Below, piece by piece: positions 36,687 through 45,441 of a DNA stretch of 64,000 bases (position 1 is its first letter; every line of letters starts with the position of its first letter). Both the position numbers and the translations under genes were made by a program. The notes beneath the pieces are model-generated. The model did not search any database. It was not told the DNA's origin and saw nothing but the letters and a program-made list of their open reading frames with translations. Origin of the DNA: an uncultured Bryobacterales bacterium (GTDB taxonomy: Bacteria > Acidobacteriota > Terriglobia > Bryobacterales > UBA6623); assembly GCA_951813605.1 (NCBI GenBank), contig OX638379.1:5716062-5780061 (forward strand), read 5' to 3'.

Positions 36687-38674
36687 TAGCGGTAGTTTAC
36701 TGAATTTTTTGGGGACACACTTCGAAGGCATTGATTTCGCGGCGGTTAGCGGGTGCCGCCGCGTATTACCCACCGGTGCCGGGGAGCAGTTCCTCCAGCC
36801 CCAGGGCGTCCGACAGGCTCTTCTGCACCAAGGTCCGCTTGGTCATCACGGTCAGCGCGCGCGGCGGACCCTTGGCCCCCTGGCGCGGGTACAGCAGGTC
36901 GATCTGCTGCATCTGCCCCAGCTCCCTCTTCAGCTCCTCGATCGACAGGCCCGGCCAGACCGTCTCGGCTTGCCGGCGCAGGTACTGCAGCAGCGACACG
37001 CCCAGCAGGCAGTAGAACGCGTGGACCCGGATCTTGCTGTCGGTCCAGTGGAACATCGGGCCCCAGCCCACCCAGTCGCCGGCCTTCAGCCCGCGGAACA
37101 CTTGCTCGGCGAGCTGCTGCCCGGCATAGGCCGCCACCACCTGCCCCGCCGTCCAGTCCAGGCGGTTGGTCACCAGCGTGGTGCGCCCGAAGCGCCCGGT
37201 CAGCAGCTCCCCCAGCGCGTTGCTGTCCACGGCGTAGTTCAGCCGCCATCCCTCCCCGGCGGCCTGCAGCTCGTAGCTCAGCGACCGCGAGACGAAGTTC
37301 GGCTCCAGCCAGCCGTCGAGGCGGCGGCGCAGCGCCTGCTCCTGGTATGGCCGCCTGGGCCGTGCCAGCTCGCGCGCGATGCGCCGCAGCGCCTGCGTGG
37401 CCCGCGCCAGCGAGGCGCCCGCGCTGTGCAACTGCTCGGCGGCGAAGGACGACGAGTGCGCCACCACGCACAGGCGCTCGCCGCCATGCACCTCGGCCCG
37501 CGCCGCCGCGGCGCGCACGCCGGGATGCTCCGGGCCCACCGCCTGCAGTTGCGCCACGGGTCGGCTGCGCAGCGTCGGCGGCGCCTGGTTCCACGGCAGG
37601 GCCGTGATCCAGCCCAGCCCGTGGGCCGCCAGCTCCTGGGTGTTGGCGAAGGCGGTCGCGCCCTTGTCCGTGACCAGCGTGACGGAGTCGCGGGCGATGC
37701 CGGCGTGATCGAGCAGGCGCGCGACGCGCTGCAGGGCGCAGGGCAGCTCGTCGCTGTCGGCGACATTGCCGGGGTAGACATGGTGGCACAGGCTGAGGCC
37801 GTGCTGGCCGTCGAGGGCGTAGCTGAGCCCGACCTGGCGCAGGTCGTGGCGTCTCTGCTTGTTGCGGCCGCGCCGGGCGAGGTGGCTGCGGCGGTTGGTG
37901 GAGGCCGTCCAGGTGTGGAAGTTGGTGGTGTCGTAGGCCAGCACGCGCGGGCCGGCCAGGCCCTGGGCGCAGAACGCGTCGAGCAGGGCGGCCTGGGCCT
38001 GCTCGAGCTCGTCTTCGCGGGGGACGCGGAGGTCGGGGTCAATGTCGATGCGGTCGAAGCAGTCCCAGAAGGCTTGGGAAGAGAAGCCGGCAGCGGGGAA
38101 GCCCCACAGGCGGGGCAGGGCGGTGCGGCGGTACCAGTCGGAGACGCGCGTCTTGGGACCGGGGGAGCAGATGCGGTGGATGGCGGCCAGCAGGAGGTAG
38201 TGGGACGTGGAGGGGCCCTTGCGGGGGCGGGGCCAGACGGAGAGCAGGGCGTCGAAGGCGCCGGAGCGGCGGGCGGCCTGCCAGAGGGCGGCGGGGAGGC
38301 CGAAGTCGAGGACGGAGGCGTCGAGGGGCTGGGGAGTGGAGTTGGCCTTGACGAGGGCGGCGACGCGCTCGGCGGTGCCGAGGTAGATCTGGCGGACAAT
38401 GCGGGGCTTGCCGTGGACGCGAGCGGAGTGGGCCAGGTAGTAGTAGAACTTGTTGCGTTTCTTTTTGCGGATGAGGGAGGCCATATAGGGAAATACTAAC
38501 ATAGGGGAAGGCTGGATGAGAGACCGCAGATTGAGAAGAATAACGAAATCCAGAGTCCCCGATTTGTAGGGTAATACAAAAATGAGGTGAGCCCAAGATG
38601 CTAACTATATGGAAAACAACAACTTAGCGGTGCGGTGAGTCACCGGGCCGTGAAGTTTCAGTAAACTACCGCTA
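36687..38674 (-). mobile_element. IS1634-family insertion sequence a
   Basis: About 2.0 kb bounded by perfect 18-bp inverted repeats: TAGCGGTAGTTTACTGAA at 36687-36704 and its complement at 38657-38674. Two more bases on each side (CC/GG) also match, and CTAG at the edge is palindromic, so the exact border and target duplication are ambiguous. The single transposase gene inside is intact. The element separates TonB receptor 1 from the second IS. Confidence 0.85.
36766..38484 (-). CDS. IS1634-family transposase
   Basis: 572 residues from the second Met (38484), chosen because family members begin MASLxRKKKxxxxYYYL; a Met six codons earlier is possible. The DDE transposase core is visible: LAYDTTNFHTW near residue 183 (first Asp), TLVTDKGATAF near 270 (second Asp), and AAYAGQQLAEQVFRGLK near 465 (Glu in the YREK-like motif). 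Full length for the family (about 550-600), with no internal stop. A long open frame on the opposite strand is a GC-driven shadow. Confidence 0.92.
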   Translation of the reverse strand: MASLIRKKKRNKFYYYLAHSARVHGKPRIVRQIYLGTAERVAALVKANSTPQPLDASVLDFGLPAALWQAARRSGAFDALLSVWPRPRKGPSTSHYLLLAAIHRICSPGPKTRVSDWYRRTALPRLWGFPAAGFSSQAFWDCFDRIDIDPDLRVPREDELEQAQAALLDAFCAQGLAGPRVLAYDTTNFHTWTASTNRRSHLARRGRNKQRRHDLRQVGLSYALDGQHGLSLCHHVYPGNVADSDELPCALQRVARLLDHAGIARDSVTLVTDKGATAFANTQELAAHGLGWITALPWNQAPPTLRSRPVAQLQAVGPEHPGVRAAAARAEVHGGERLCVVAHSSSFAAEQLHSAGASLARATQALRRIARELARPRRPYQEQALRRRLDGWLEPNFVSRSLSYELQAAGEGWRLNYAVDSNALGELLTGRFGRTTLVTNRLDWTAGQVVAAYAGQQLAEQVFRGLKAGDWVGWGPMFHWTDSKIRVHAFYCLLGVSLLQYLRRQAETVWPGLSIEELKRELGQMQQIDLLYPRQGAKGPPRALTVMTKRTLVQKSLSDALGLEELLPGTGG

Positions 38675-38724
38675 GGCGGAACTTCACAGCTGGTCCGAGC
38701 CGTATTCATTGCATAACTTTTTGT

Positions 38725-40585
38725 GTGCGCTGAGTTTTGCCTATCCGGGCACGGCTCTCAACCTGTCACAGTTATGGAAACTTTCTGCTGCGGGTCGACA
38801 CCGAGCAGGTCGAAGGCTCGGCGCTGGAGCTTGGTGGCGACGGTGATGGCAGCCTGCTCCCGGGTGGGCAGTCGGACCCGGTTGAGCACGAGGTTGGCCA
38901 GGTCCGCCAGCAGGGTCGGGAAGCTGTGCACGGGAAAGCCCTCCTGCGTGGTCTTGGTGGCGGCCTTGCGCTGGGCGCGCTCGGAAACCTCCGCCGGCTC
39001 GAGTGGCGTGTCGCGCTGGGCCCGCGCCGCCGCCGGGTCGTCGTCCTGGAACAGCAGCGGGGCCAGCCGCCGGCGCATGTGCCATTCCACGTAATAGGCC
39101 AGCATGCACAGGAAGACATGGCCGCGCACGTGGTCCTCGCTGTAGACGTGGATCGGGCGCATCCGCAGGTGATCCTTGCTCGTGCGGAAGGCGCGTTCCA
39201 CGCCCGCCAGGCTCGTGCAGGCCGCCACCGCGGCCTCCGCTCCGAGGTCTTCCTGCGCCAGGCTCGTGCGCACGATATACAGGCCATCCAGTTGCGCCTC
39301 GGCCGCGATGCCCTCCTGCTGGCGCGACCAGTTCAGCTCCCCGTCGCTCCCCGTGATCTGGAAATGCTTGCCCACCTGCTTGCGGTTCAGCTCGCGGCCC
39401 AGGCGGCGGTGGATCGCGTCGCGTCCGCGGAGCGGCTTCCGCTGGCGCCGCACGTGGGTGGCGATCCCCTCCAGGATCTGCTCGGTCGCCCGCAGCAGGT
39501 CCTCGCGCTTGCGTGCCCGCTCGGCCCGCAGGCGCGGGTTCAGGCACACCAGCAGGCGCTCGCCGGGGAAGTCCGGGCTGCGGATCTCGGCCACCTGGTC
39601 GGGGACCAGTTCGCCGGGTCGCAGCGGGGCCTTCACGGCGTCCGGATCCTGCCCGGGAGCGGGCTTGGGCCGCTTCAGCAACTTGCGCAGGTGCTGGCTC
39701 TTCAGGGCCGAGATCCAGTCCAGGCCGGCCGGGGAGAGATCCGTGCGGATGCGGGCCGTGGTGAGCATGCCGCGGTCCCCGACCAGCGCGATGCGGGCGA
39801 TGCCGAAGCGCTGGCGGATCCGCTCCACTTGCGGAGCTACGGTAGCCGGGTCGGCCGTGTTGCCGGGGAACACCTCGACCGCCAGCGGGCAGCCGTCGGC
39901 GGAGCACAGCAGTCCGAACACGATCTGCTGCTTGCCTTTCTTGCCGTCGCGGTTGTAGCCGAAGGCGGCCAGTGGGCAGAGCCGCCCCTCCAGGCAGGAG
40001 GAGCTGACGTCGTACAGGAGCAGCGTGGCATCGGTGAGCTGGCGGTGCGCGAGGCTGGTCTCGATCCAGCGCTGGCGGGCGAGCAGCCAGTCGAGCATGG
40101 CGCGCATCTCGTGGCCGGAGACGGGTCCCAGCTCGAGTAGCGAGCCGAGGCTGGAATCGGCGGTTTCGGGCGAGAGTCGGCGGGCGGTGGCGAGCTTGGA
40201 GTCGGGGACGAGCACGCGGGCGACGACGGCGGCGAGGGCGAGGTCGCGGGAGCGGCTGGCGCGGCGGTGCAGGATGCGCTCGAGGGCGAGCCGGCGACAG
40301 GTGCCGAGGACGGCGGCGACATGGCCGTGAGCCCAGGAGCGCTCGACGCGCAGGAGATCGGAGGGATCGCGGACGGCGCGGCCGCCCTGGAGGACGGTCC
40401 GGAAGCCGTCGACGACGTGGGGCGGGAGCTTGGAGAGGTTGGCGAGGGTCTTCTTGCGGATGCGCTTGCCATCGCGTCAGGCCTGGCGGAGCAGGATGGC
40501 GGGTTTGCTGGCTTGGTTGGGGATGGATTCGATGTGGAAGGACACGGCCGGTTGTTATGGGAACGTTACAGGCAGAGTATCAGAC
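38725..40585 (-). mobile_element. IS1634-family insertion sequence b (decayed)
   Basis: About 1.86 kb lying 50 bp from element a. Approximate inverted repeats are GCTGAGTTTTGCCTAT near 38730 and, complementary, TCTGATACTCTGCCTGT near 40583-40567. Borders are uncertain by several bases. The two elements have different transposases and ends, so this is not a tandem duplication but two insertions at one place. Confidence 0.5.
38758..40545 (-). pseudogene. IS1634-family transposase with early nonsense codon
   Basis: The natural start is a GTG at 40545 (VSFHIESIPNQASKPAILLR). Codon 23 is TGA (40477-40479), where relatives have Trp in ILLREAWREGKRIRKRTLANLSK. The rest of the frame is open to 38758: RDGKRIRKKTLANLSKLPP, DDE residues in LLLYDVSSSCLEG, RIALVGDRGML and LAGVERAFRTSKDHLRMRP. 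An internal restart at 40215 (485 residues) would omit the N-terminal DNA-binding part. A single base change would restore it. Confidence 0.8.
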
Positions 40586-41232
40586 TTCATGACCAATTAA
40601 AACAATAGATGAAGAAAATGTTGGGACGCACAGATTATGGGATCAAAATGCCAGGTGCAGGGCCATTGGAATCGGACGAAGCCCTTTGATTCCGAGAGGT
40701 TATCGGCCAATCGGCCTACATGAAATTCCGCCTAGTCTCCTAGAAACGTCAGTCTTGAGATTCCCTGGTGATTTCTTCAATGCAACCTAATCGATTCCCC
40801 AGCAGTTGCATTTGGATTTCGAGAGGGCGCCTAGGTAGTGCGTAGGCCTAGATGATGCCGAGAATCCGCGTGGGCGATTCTTGCAGAACGCGAACAAATG
40901 AACGCGGCAGGGAGCCGGACTTGGATCCACGCATCCGATGTCATCGCGTGGCATGCGAAGGCACGGGATCACTCCTATCGGAACGAGGCCGGCGACGGCA
41001 GCTGGGGTAGAAGAGGGCTCGGTGCAGGCAGTCCGATCACAAGGATGCTCGTCCAGTAGCCGGTGCCCGCTCCACCGCCTGTTGAAGGCTTGCTCTGCAA
41101 CCGACCGCGGTTTCCCTGGCATCAGGATGAAGGGACAATTGCACTGCAATGGTAGTGGCTCACGCGACTCTGCAGCGGGCATTGATGGTTGTCAATTGCC
41201 CGTGTGGTTTGAACTTGTATCGGATACGGCTA
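40586..41232. other. Stretch without recognisable gene
   Basis: About 650 bp between IS b and TPR protein 2. It is less GC-rich near the IS end. No motif, RNA gene or repeat is recognised. Confidence 0.4.
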
Positions 41233-43053
41233 TCACTTGAGCGTCTCGTTCAGCTTTTCCTTGGAATCTTGCATCCTTAGTTGCTCGAGCAACGCAAGTG
41301 CCCGTTCCGCTTTCGTGTCTGTTGGATCCATTCTCTGAGCGCCCCGAACGGCCTCCTCGGCTTCCTCTAAACGGCCCAGCGCAGCCAATGCCAAGCCGTG
41401 GTTGACGCGCATGTGCAAGGACCCAGGATCGTCCTCGACGGCGCGGCGGAACAGCGCTTCCGCCTCGGAGTGGCGGCCTTGCTTGACGCACAGCACGCCG
41501 AGGTTTCCTCTTGCCGGGGCATGTTGCGGATCTGCCCTGATTGCTGCTCTGAAGGCGGCCTCGGCCTCCGGTGCTCGCCCGAGATTTCCGAGAGCCAGCC
41601 CCAGTTCGTTTTGCGCGGCAGCCAACGTTGGATCAAGCTCAAGGGCCTTCTCCAACGAATCGATCCGTTCTGCGTTTCGATCCAAGGCGGAAAGAGCCAA
41701 GGCTCTGCCGTAGTAGAGCTTGGCGTCGCGCGGGTCATGACCCAGGGCCTGGTCGTATTCCCTCAGAGCCGCAACTGCATCCCCCTGGTTCAAGTAGGTA
41801 GCCGCGCGTCCGGCCGCCCTCGCCGCCAAACCCACCCGCAGGATCTGGCGCTTTCGCTCCTCGAACGACTCCAATTCGGTGCGCAACGCAACCGAATCAT
41901 CGAGTTGCCTCAGCACGGAAATCAATGCGAAGCGTATCTGTTGAGAATCCGGATCCAGTTCTCTCGCGCGTTGCAGATGTTCCCGTGCTTCGGAAAACAA
42001 GTCTCGCTGCGCGAGCAGTTCCCCCAAGGCTTGTCGGGCTTCCGCGCTGTCGGAGTTCGCCTTAACGGCACGGCCTAGCGCCGCTTCGGCATCGCTAAAG
42101 TTGCCCAGAGCGCGAAGAGCGATGCCACGCAGGTAGTAAAGCTCGAACCCGTCCACCGATTCGGGAGTGGCATCGAGCCACGGCTCCGTCAGCTCGAGCG
42201 CCGCTTGGAAGTTGCGTAGGTTGGCCGCCGCCTTGGCCGCCGAAAGCCTCGCCATCGAATGCAGGGGATCCAGATCCAAGGCCGCCGCAAAGTGTTCCGA
42301 TGCCTCGGCATAGCGATCCTGTTGCGCATAAGCAGTAGCTAGATTGAAGCGTCCGGCAAAGTGCTCAGGCTCCGTCCTGACAAGCCGTTCAAGCGGGCCG
42401 ATCGCGCGCTCTGGATGCCCATCTCTAGAATGCACGTTCCCGAGCAGCAGAAGGGAGTCCGGGTCGTCTGGATCGATCCCCAACGCCGATTCGATCTGAC
42501 TGATCGCCGCGACGTACCGCCCCTGCTCCAAGAGTGCCTCCGCGAGCCGTTGCCGAGCCGCGGTCGACCGAGGTGCAGCCCCCACAGCCGCGGTCAACTC
42601 TCGGGCGGCACGTTCAAGGTGTCCTAGGCCAAGCAGGACCGAACCCAGCGCCAAGCGGGCGTCTGGATGGTCGGGACGCGCGGCTGCAGCAATCTCGAGA
42701 TGAGCCAGCGCCTCACCAAGTTGGCCGTCACCAAGGTGGACGAGCGCTAGGTTAAAGCGCGGTGCCCAGGACTCGCCGTCGAGTCGAAGCGCATTGCGGA
42801 AGGCGAGGGCGGCGCACTTCGAGTCCGCTAGATCGACAAAGTACTCGCCCCTGGCGTTGTGGGCCGATGCCGACGGATTCGAGAGCAGTGCGCCTTCTAG
42901 CTCGGCGGAAGCCGAACAGAGAGGGGCAGCCGGCAATAAAGGCGCAAAGATTGCGACCAAGCCAAGCAACCCACCCGCCATGCACCCTCGCCGCGCGGTC
43001 CGCACGAGGCTAGAGGGACCCGTCGCCTGCAGCCTTGCCAACAATGGGCGCAT
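41233..43053 (-). CDS. TPR-repeat protein 2
   Basis: 606 residues. A signal anchor or peptide lies at about residues 22-45 (ending LPAAPLCSA). The rest is about 15 tetratricopeptide repeats, such as WAPRFNLALVHLGDGQLGEA and AAQNELGLALGNLGRAPEAE. The layout parallels TPR protein 1: a short Cys-containing start, a DSxxCAALAF repeat, a VDGFELYYLRGIALR stretch near residue 300, and a charged EERKRQILRVG hinge. It is therefore a shorter paralogue. It is divergent from the CRTAC1 gene with only 50 bp between starts, so the two probably share a control region. TAGTAT lies 9 nt before its ATG. Confidence 0.9.
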   Translation of the reverse strand: MRPLLARLQATGPSSLVRTARRGCMAGGLLGLVAIFAPLLPAAPLCSASAELEGALLSNPSASAHNARGEYFVDLADSKCAALAFRNALRLDGESWAPRFNLALVHLGDGQLGEALAHLEIAAAARPDHPDARLALGSVLLGLGHLERAARELTAAVGAAPRSTAARQRLAEALLEQGRYVAAISQIESALGIDPDDPDSLLLLGNVHSRDGHPERAIGPLERLVRTEPEHFAGRFNLATAYAQQDRYAEASEHFAAALDLDPLHSMARLSAAKAAANLRNFQAALELTEPWLDATPESVDGFELYYLRGIALRALGNFSDAEAALGRAVKANSDSAEARQALGELLAQRDLFSEAREHLQRARELDPDSQQIRFALISVLRQLDDSVALRTELESFEERKRQILRVGLAARAAGRAATYLNQGDAVAALREYDQALGHDPRDAKLYYGRALALSALDRNAERIDSLEKALELDPTLAAAQNELGLALGNLGRAPEAEAAFRAAIRADPQHAPARGNLGVLCVKQGRHSEAEALFRRAVEDDPGSLHMRVNHGLALAALGRLEEAEEAVRGAQRMDPTDTKAERALALLEQLRMQDSKEKLNETLK

Positions 43054-43103
43054 GCCGCGAATATACTAGAGCGGACGCACAGGAGCCGAGCGAGACATCC
43101 AAG

Positions 43104-45311
43104 ATGGCCCAATACAAAACGGCGGTTTGGGCGGTTTCCCTTCTCTGCCTCGCGGCGGCGGCGCCAAGCGCGCGTCCGCAAGGACGCAGCTCCGCCGCTA
43201 CGCAAGCGATTGCGGCCGCTTCCGAATCAGAGGTCCAAGAGGACGGTCACAGGCGCATGCTCCGGACGTTGGAGGATGTTCGGATTCGTAGCGCTACCGA
43301 GAACATCTATACGGGTTCTGAGATTCTCGCCGAGGAACGCGCCAAGTTGGAGGAGCTATCGGATCGCGAGCCAGCAGCCGCGAGGGCAAAATTGCTTTTC
43401 TCGATAGGCAAGGACAGCCTGAGGCTGGGCGACAACTTGGAGGCGGTCGAGCGATTGCGGGAAGCCTACGACCTCACGGGAGGCGGTGACATCGAGGTGA
43501 CATTTCAACTTGCTATCGCGTTCATGCGGCTAGGCGAGTCTCGGAACTGCATCCATCACCGCGATCCTGATAGCTGTATCCTCCCGATTCTAGAGGGAGG
43601 GGTCCACCACGAACAAACCGGCGCGCGCAATGCGATCCGCTATCTAACGGAGGTGCTTGCGAGGAGCCCTGACCACCTTGCGGCGCGGTGGCTGCTGAAC
43701 TTGGCAGCGATGGTGATCGGCGAGTATCCGTCCGCGGTGCGAGCGCCACTACGGATTCCCCAAGAGAGGTTCGAGTCAGAAGCGGAAGCGCAGCGGTTTG
43801 CTGATATTGCCGCGGACCGCGGGCTCGACGTAGTGAGCTTGAGCGGGGGAATCGTCGTCGACGACTTTGACAAAGACGGGTGGCTGGATGTCGTTGTTTC
43901 GGACTGGAGCCCCAGCGGGCAGCTGCGCTACTTCCGGAACGAAGGGGGCGGATTCTTTGCAGAGCGCACCCAAGAAGCCGGCTTGACCGGCCTCTACGGC
44001 GGGCTCAATCTCCTTCAAGCCGACTTCGATAATGACGACGATACGGATATCTTCGTGCTCCGAGGTGCCTGGCTGGAAGAGGCCGGCCGAAGGTACCCGA
44101 ACTCCCTCCTCCAGAACTTGGGCGGGGGACGCTTTCGAGACGTGACTCTCGAGGCGGGCCTGGCCGGAGAGCACTACCCGACGCAAACATCCGCTTGGGC
44201 CGACTTCGACAACGACGGCCATTTGGACCTGTTCGTCGGCAACGAATACGCACCAAGCCAGCTCTTCAGGAATCACGGGGACGGGACGTTCGAAGAAGTG
44301 GCGGCGCTAGCAGGCGTAACCAACGACGATTTCGCGAAGGGCTCCGTCTGGGGGGACTATGACGCGGACGGCGATCCCGACTTGTTCGTTTCGAATTTTG
44401 GCGGCCCGAACAGGCTCTTCCGGAACAACGGCGACGGCTCCTTCACCGACGTCGCTTCCGAGCTCGGCTTGGCGCTCCCGCTGCGCAGCTTCCCTTCTTG
44501 GTTCTGGGACTACAACAATGACGGCACGCTTGACCTCTACGTGTCCGGATACGAATGGAATGTCACGGACATCGCGGCAACCTACATGGGCTTGCCTGCG
44601 CTGGAGACGGAACCGGACCGGCTTTACAAGGGGGATGGCTTGGGCGGATTCCGGGAAGTTGGAGCCGAGACGGGTGCCGCCCGGATCACGCAGCCGATGG
44701 GGGCGAACTTCGGCGACATCGATAACGACGGATTCCCCGACTTCTACCTTGGCACGGGCTACCCGGCCTACGAGGGCTTGATGCCCAACCTGCTCTTCCG
44801 CAATCTCGGGGGCGAACGCTTCGTCGACGTGACCGCGGACGCAGGTGTCGGGCACCTACAGAAAGGCCACGGGGTCGCATTCGCGGATTTCGATCACGAC
44901 GGAGACCAGGACATCTTCGTGGAACTGGGCGGGGCCTTTGCCGGCGACGTGTATGCCAACGCGCTGTTTGAGAACCCCGGAAACGGGAACGGCTGGATCG
45001 CGCTGAAGCTAGAGGGCACCGAATCGAACCGGTCGGGCATCGGCGCGCGGATCCGCGCCGAAATCCTGGAGGACGGCAAACGCAGGTCGGTCTACAAGTG
45101 GGTTGACAGCGGGGGCAGCTTCGGAGCCAACCCGCTCAGACAGCATCTCGGACTTGGTGCGGCAAATATGATCGAGACGCTGGAGGTCTACTGGCCGAGA
45201 TCCGGCATCATCCAGCGGTTCGAGAGCGTTCTCTCCAACCGATTCATTGTCATCGAAGAGGGGAATCCGGAGTACCGGTCGCTTCCTTACGCGTCCAGTC
45301 CACAACACTAA
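43104..45311 (+). CDS. CRTAC1-family protein A (FG-GAP/VCBS repeats plus ASPIC/UnbV)
   Basis: 735 residues from the ATG at 43104, which directly opens a signal peptide (MAQYKTAVWAVSLLCLAAAA). Residues about 40-230 are helical and TPR-like. From about 245 there are seven calcium-binding FG-GAP blocks of the D-x-D-x-D-G type, for example VDDFDKDGWLDVVVSD, ADFDNDGHLDLFVGN and GDIDNDGFPDFYLGTG, forming a beta-propeller. The C-terminus is the ASPIC/UnbV domain (GWIALKLEGTESNRSGIGAR, QHLGLGAANMIETLEVYWP). Likely secreted or surface-bound. It lies between TPR protein 2 and the broken TonB receptor 2, with which it ends convergently. Confidence 0.92.
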   Translation: MAQYKTAVWAVSLLCLAAAAPSARPQGRSSAATQAIAAASESEVQEDGHRRMLRTLEDVRIRSATENIYTGSEILAEERAKLEELSDREPAAARAKLLFSIGKDSLRLGDNLEAVERLREAYDLTGGGDIEVTFQLAIAFMRLGESRNCIHHRDPDSCILPILEGGVHHEQTGARNAIRYLTEVLARSPDHLAARWLLNLAAMVIGEYPSAVRAPLRIPQERFESEAEAQRFADIAADRGLDVVSLSGGIVVDDFDKDGWLDVVVSDWSPSGQLRYFRNEGGGFFAERTQEAGLTGLYGGLNLLQADFDNDDDTDIFVLRGAWLEEAGRRYPNSLLQNLGGGRFRDVTLEAGLAGEHYPTQTSAWADFDNDGHLDLFVGNEYAPSQLFRNHGDGTFEEVAALAGVTNDDFAKGSVWGDYDADGDPDLFVSNFGGPNRLFRNNGDGSFTDVASELGLALPLRSFPSWFWDYNNDGTLDLYVSGYEWNVTDIAATYMGLPALETEPDRLYKGDGLGGFREVGAETGAARITQPMGANFGDIDNDGFPDFYLGTGYPAYEGLMPNLLFRNLGGERFVDVTADAGVGHLQKGHGVAFADFDHDGDQDIFVELGGAFAGDVYANALFENPGNGNGWIALKLEGTESNRSGIGARIRAEILEDGKRRSVYKWVDSGGSFGANPLRQHLGLGAANMIETLEVYWPRSGIIQRFESVLSNRFIVIEEGNPEYRSLPYASSPQH

Positions 45312-45390
45312 CCAGGGAGCCCGCCGGGACCGCGATCCCGACCGGGTCAAGCGTGGACTTGCTCCGGCAGCCCGCGGCGCAAATCAGCGG

Positions 45391-45430
45391 TTGCCGGAAG
45401 GGGCTGCCAATGCAAAGCCCCTTCCGGCAA
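45391..45430. terminator. Bidirectional hairpin between CRTAC1-A and TonB receptor 2
   Basis: TTGCCGGAAGGGGCT (45391-45405) pairs perfectly with AGCCCCTTCCGGCAA (45416-45430) around a 10-base loop. A 15-bp stem between two convergent stops (45311 and 45442) is well placed to end transcription from both sides, although U tracts are lacking. Confidence 0.75.
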
Positions 45431-45441
45431 GGAGGCATCGA

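Noticed and set aside
36709..38499. 596-codon open frame on the plus strand opposite the IS1634 transposase
   Set aside because: It mirrors the transposase gene in GC-rich DNA, has a repetitive Gly/Ala/Arg composition and shows no motif; the minus strand carries a clear DDE enzyme.
38737..40140. 467-codon plus-strand frame opposite IS b
   Set aside because: Same reason: antisense shadow of a recognisable transposase.
40477..40479. TGA read as Trp (recoding) in transposase b
   Set aside because: TGA acts as a normal stop in many intact genes here (for example at 7315-7317 and 13829-13831), so a point mutation is simpler.
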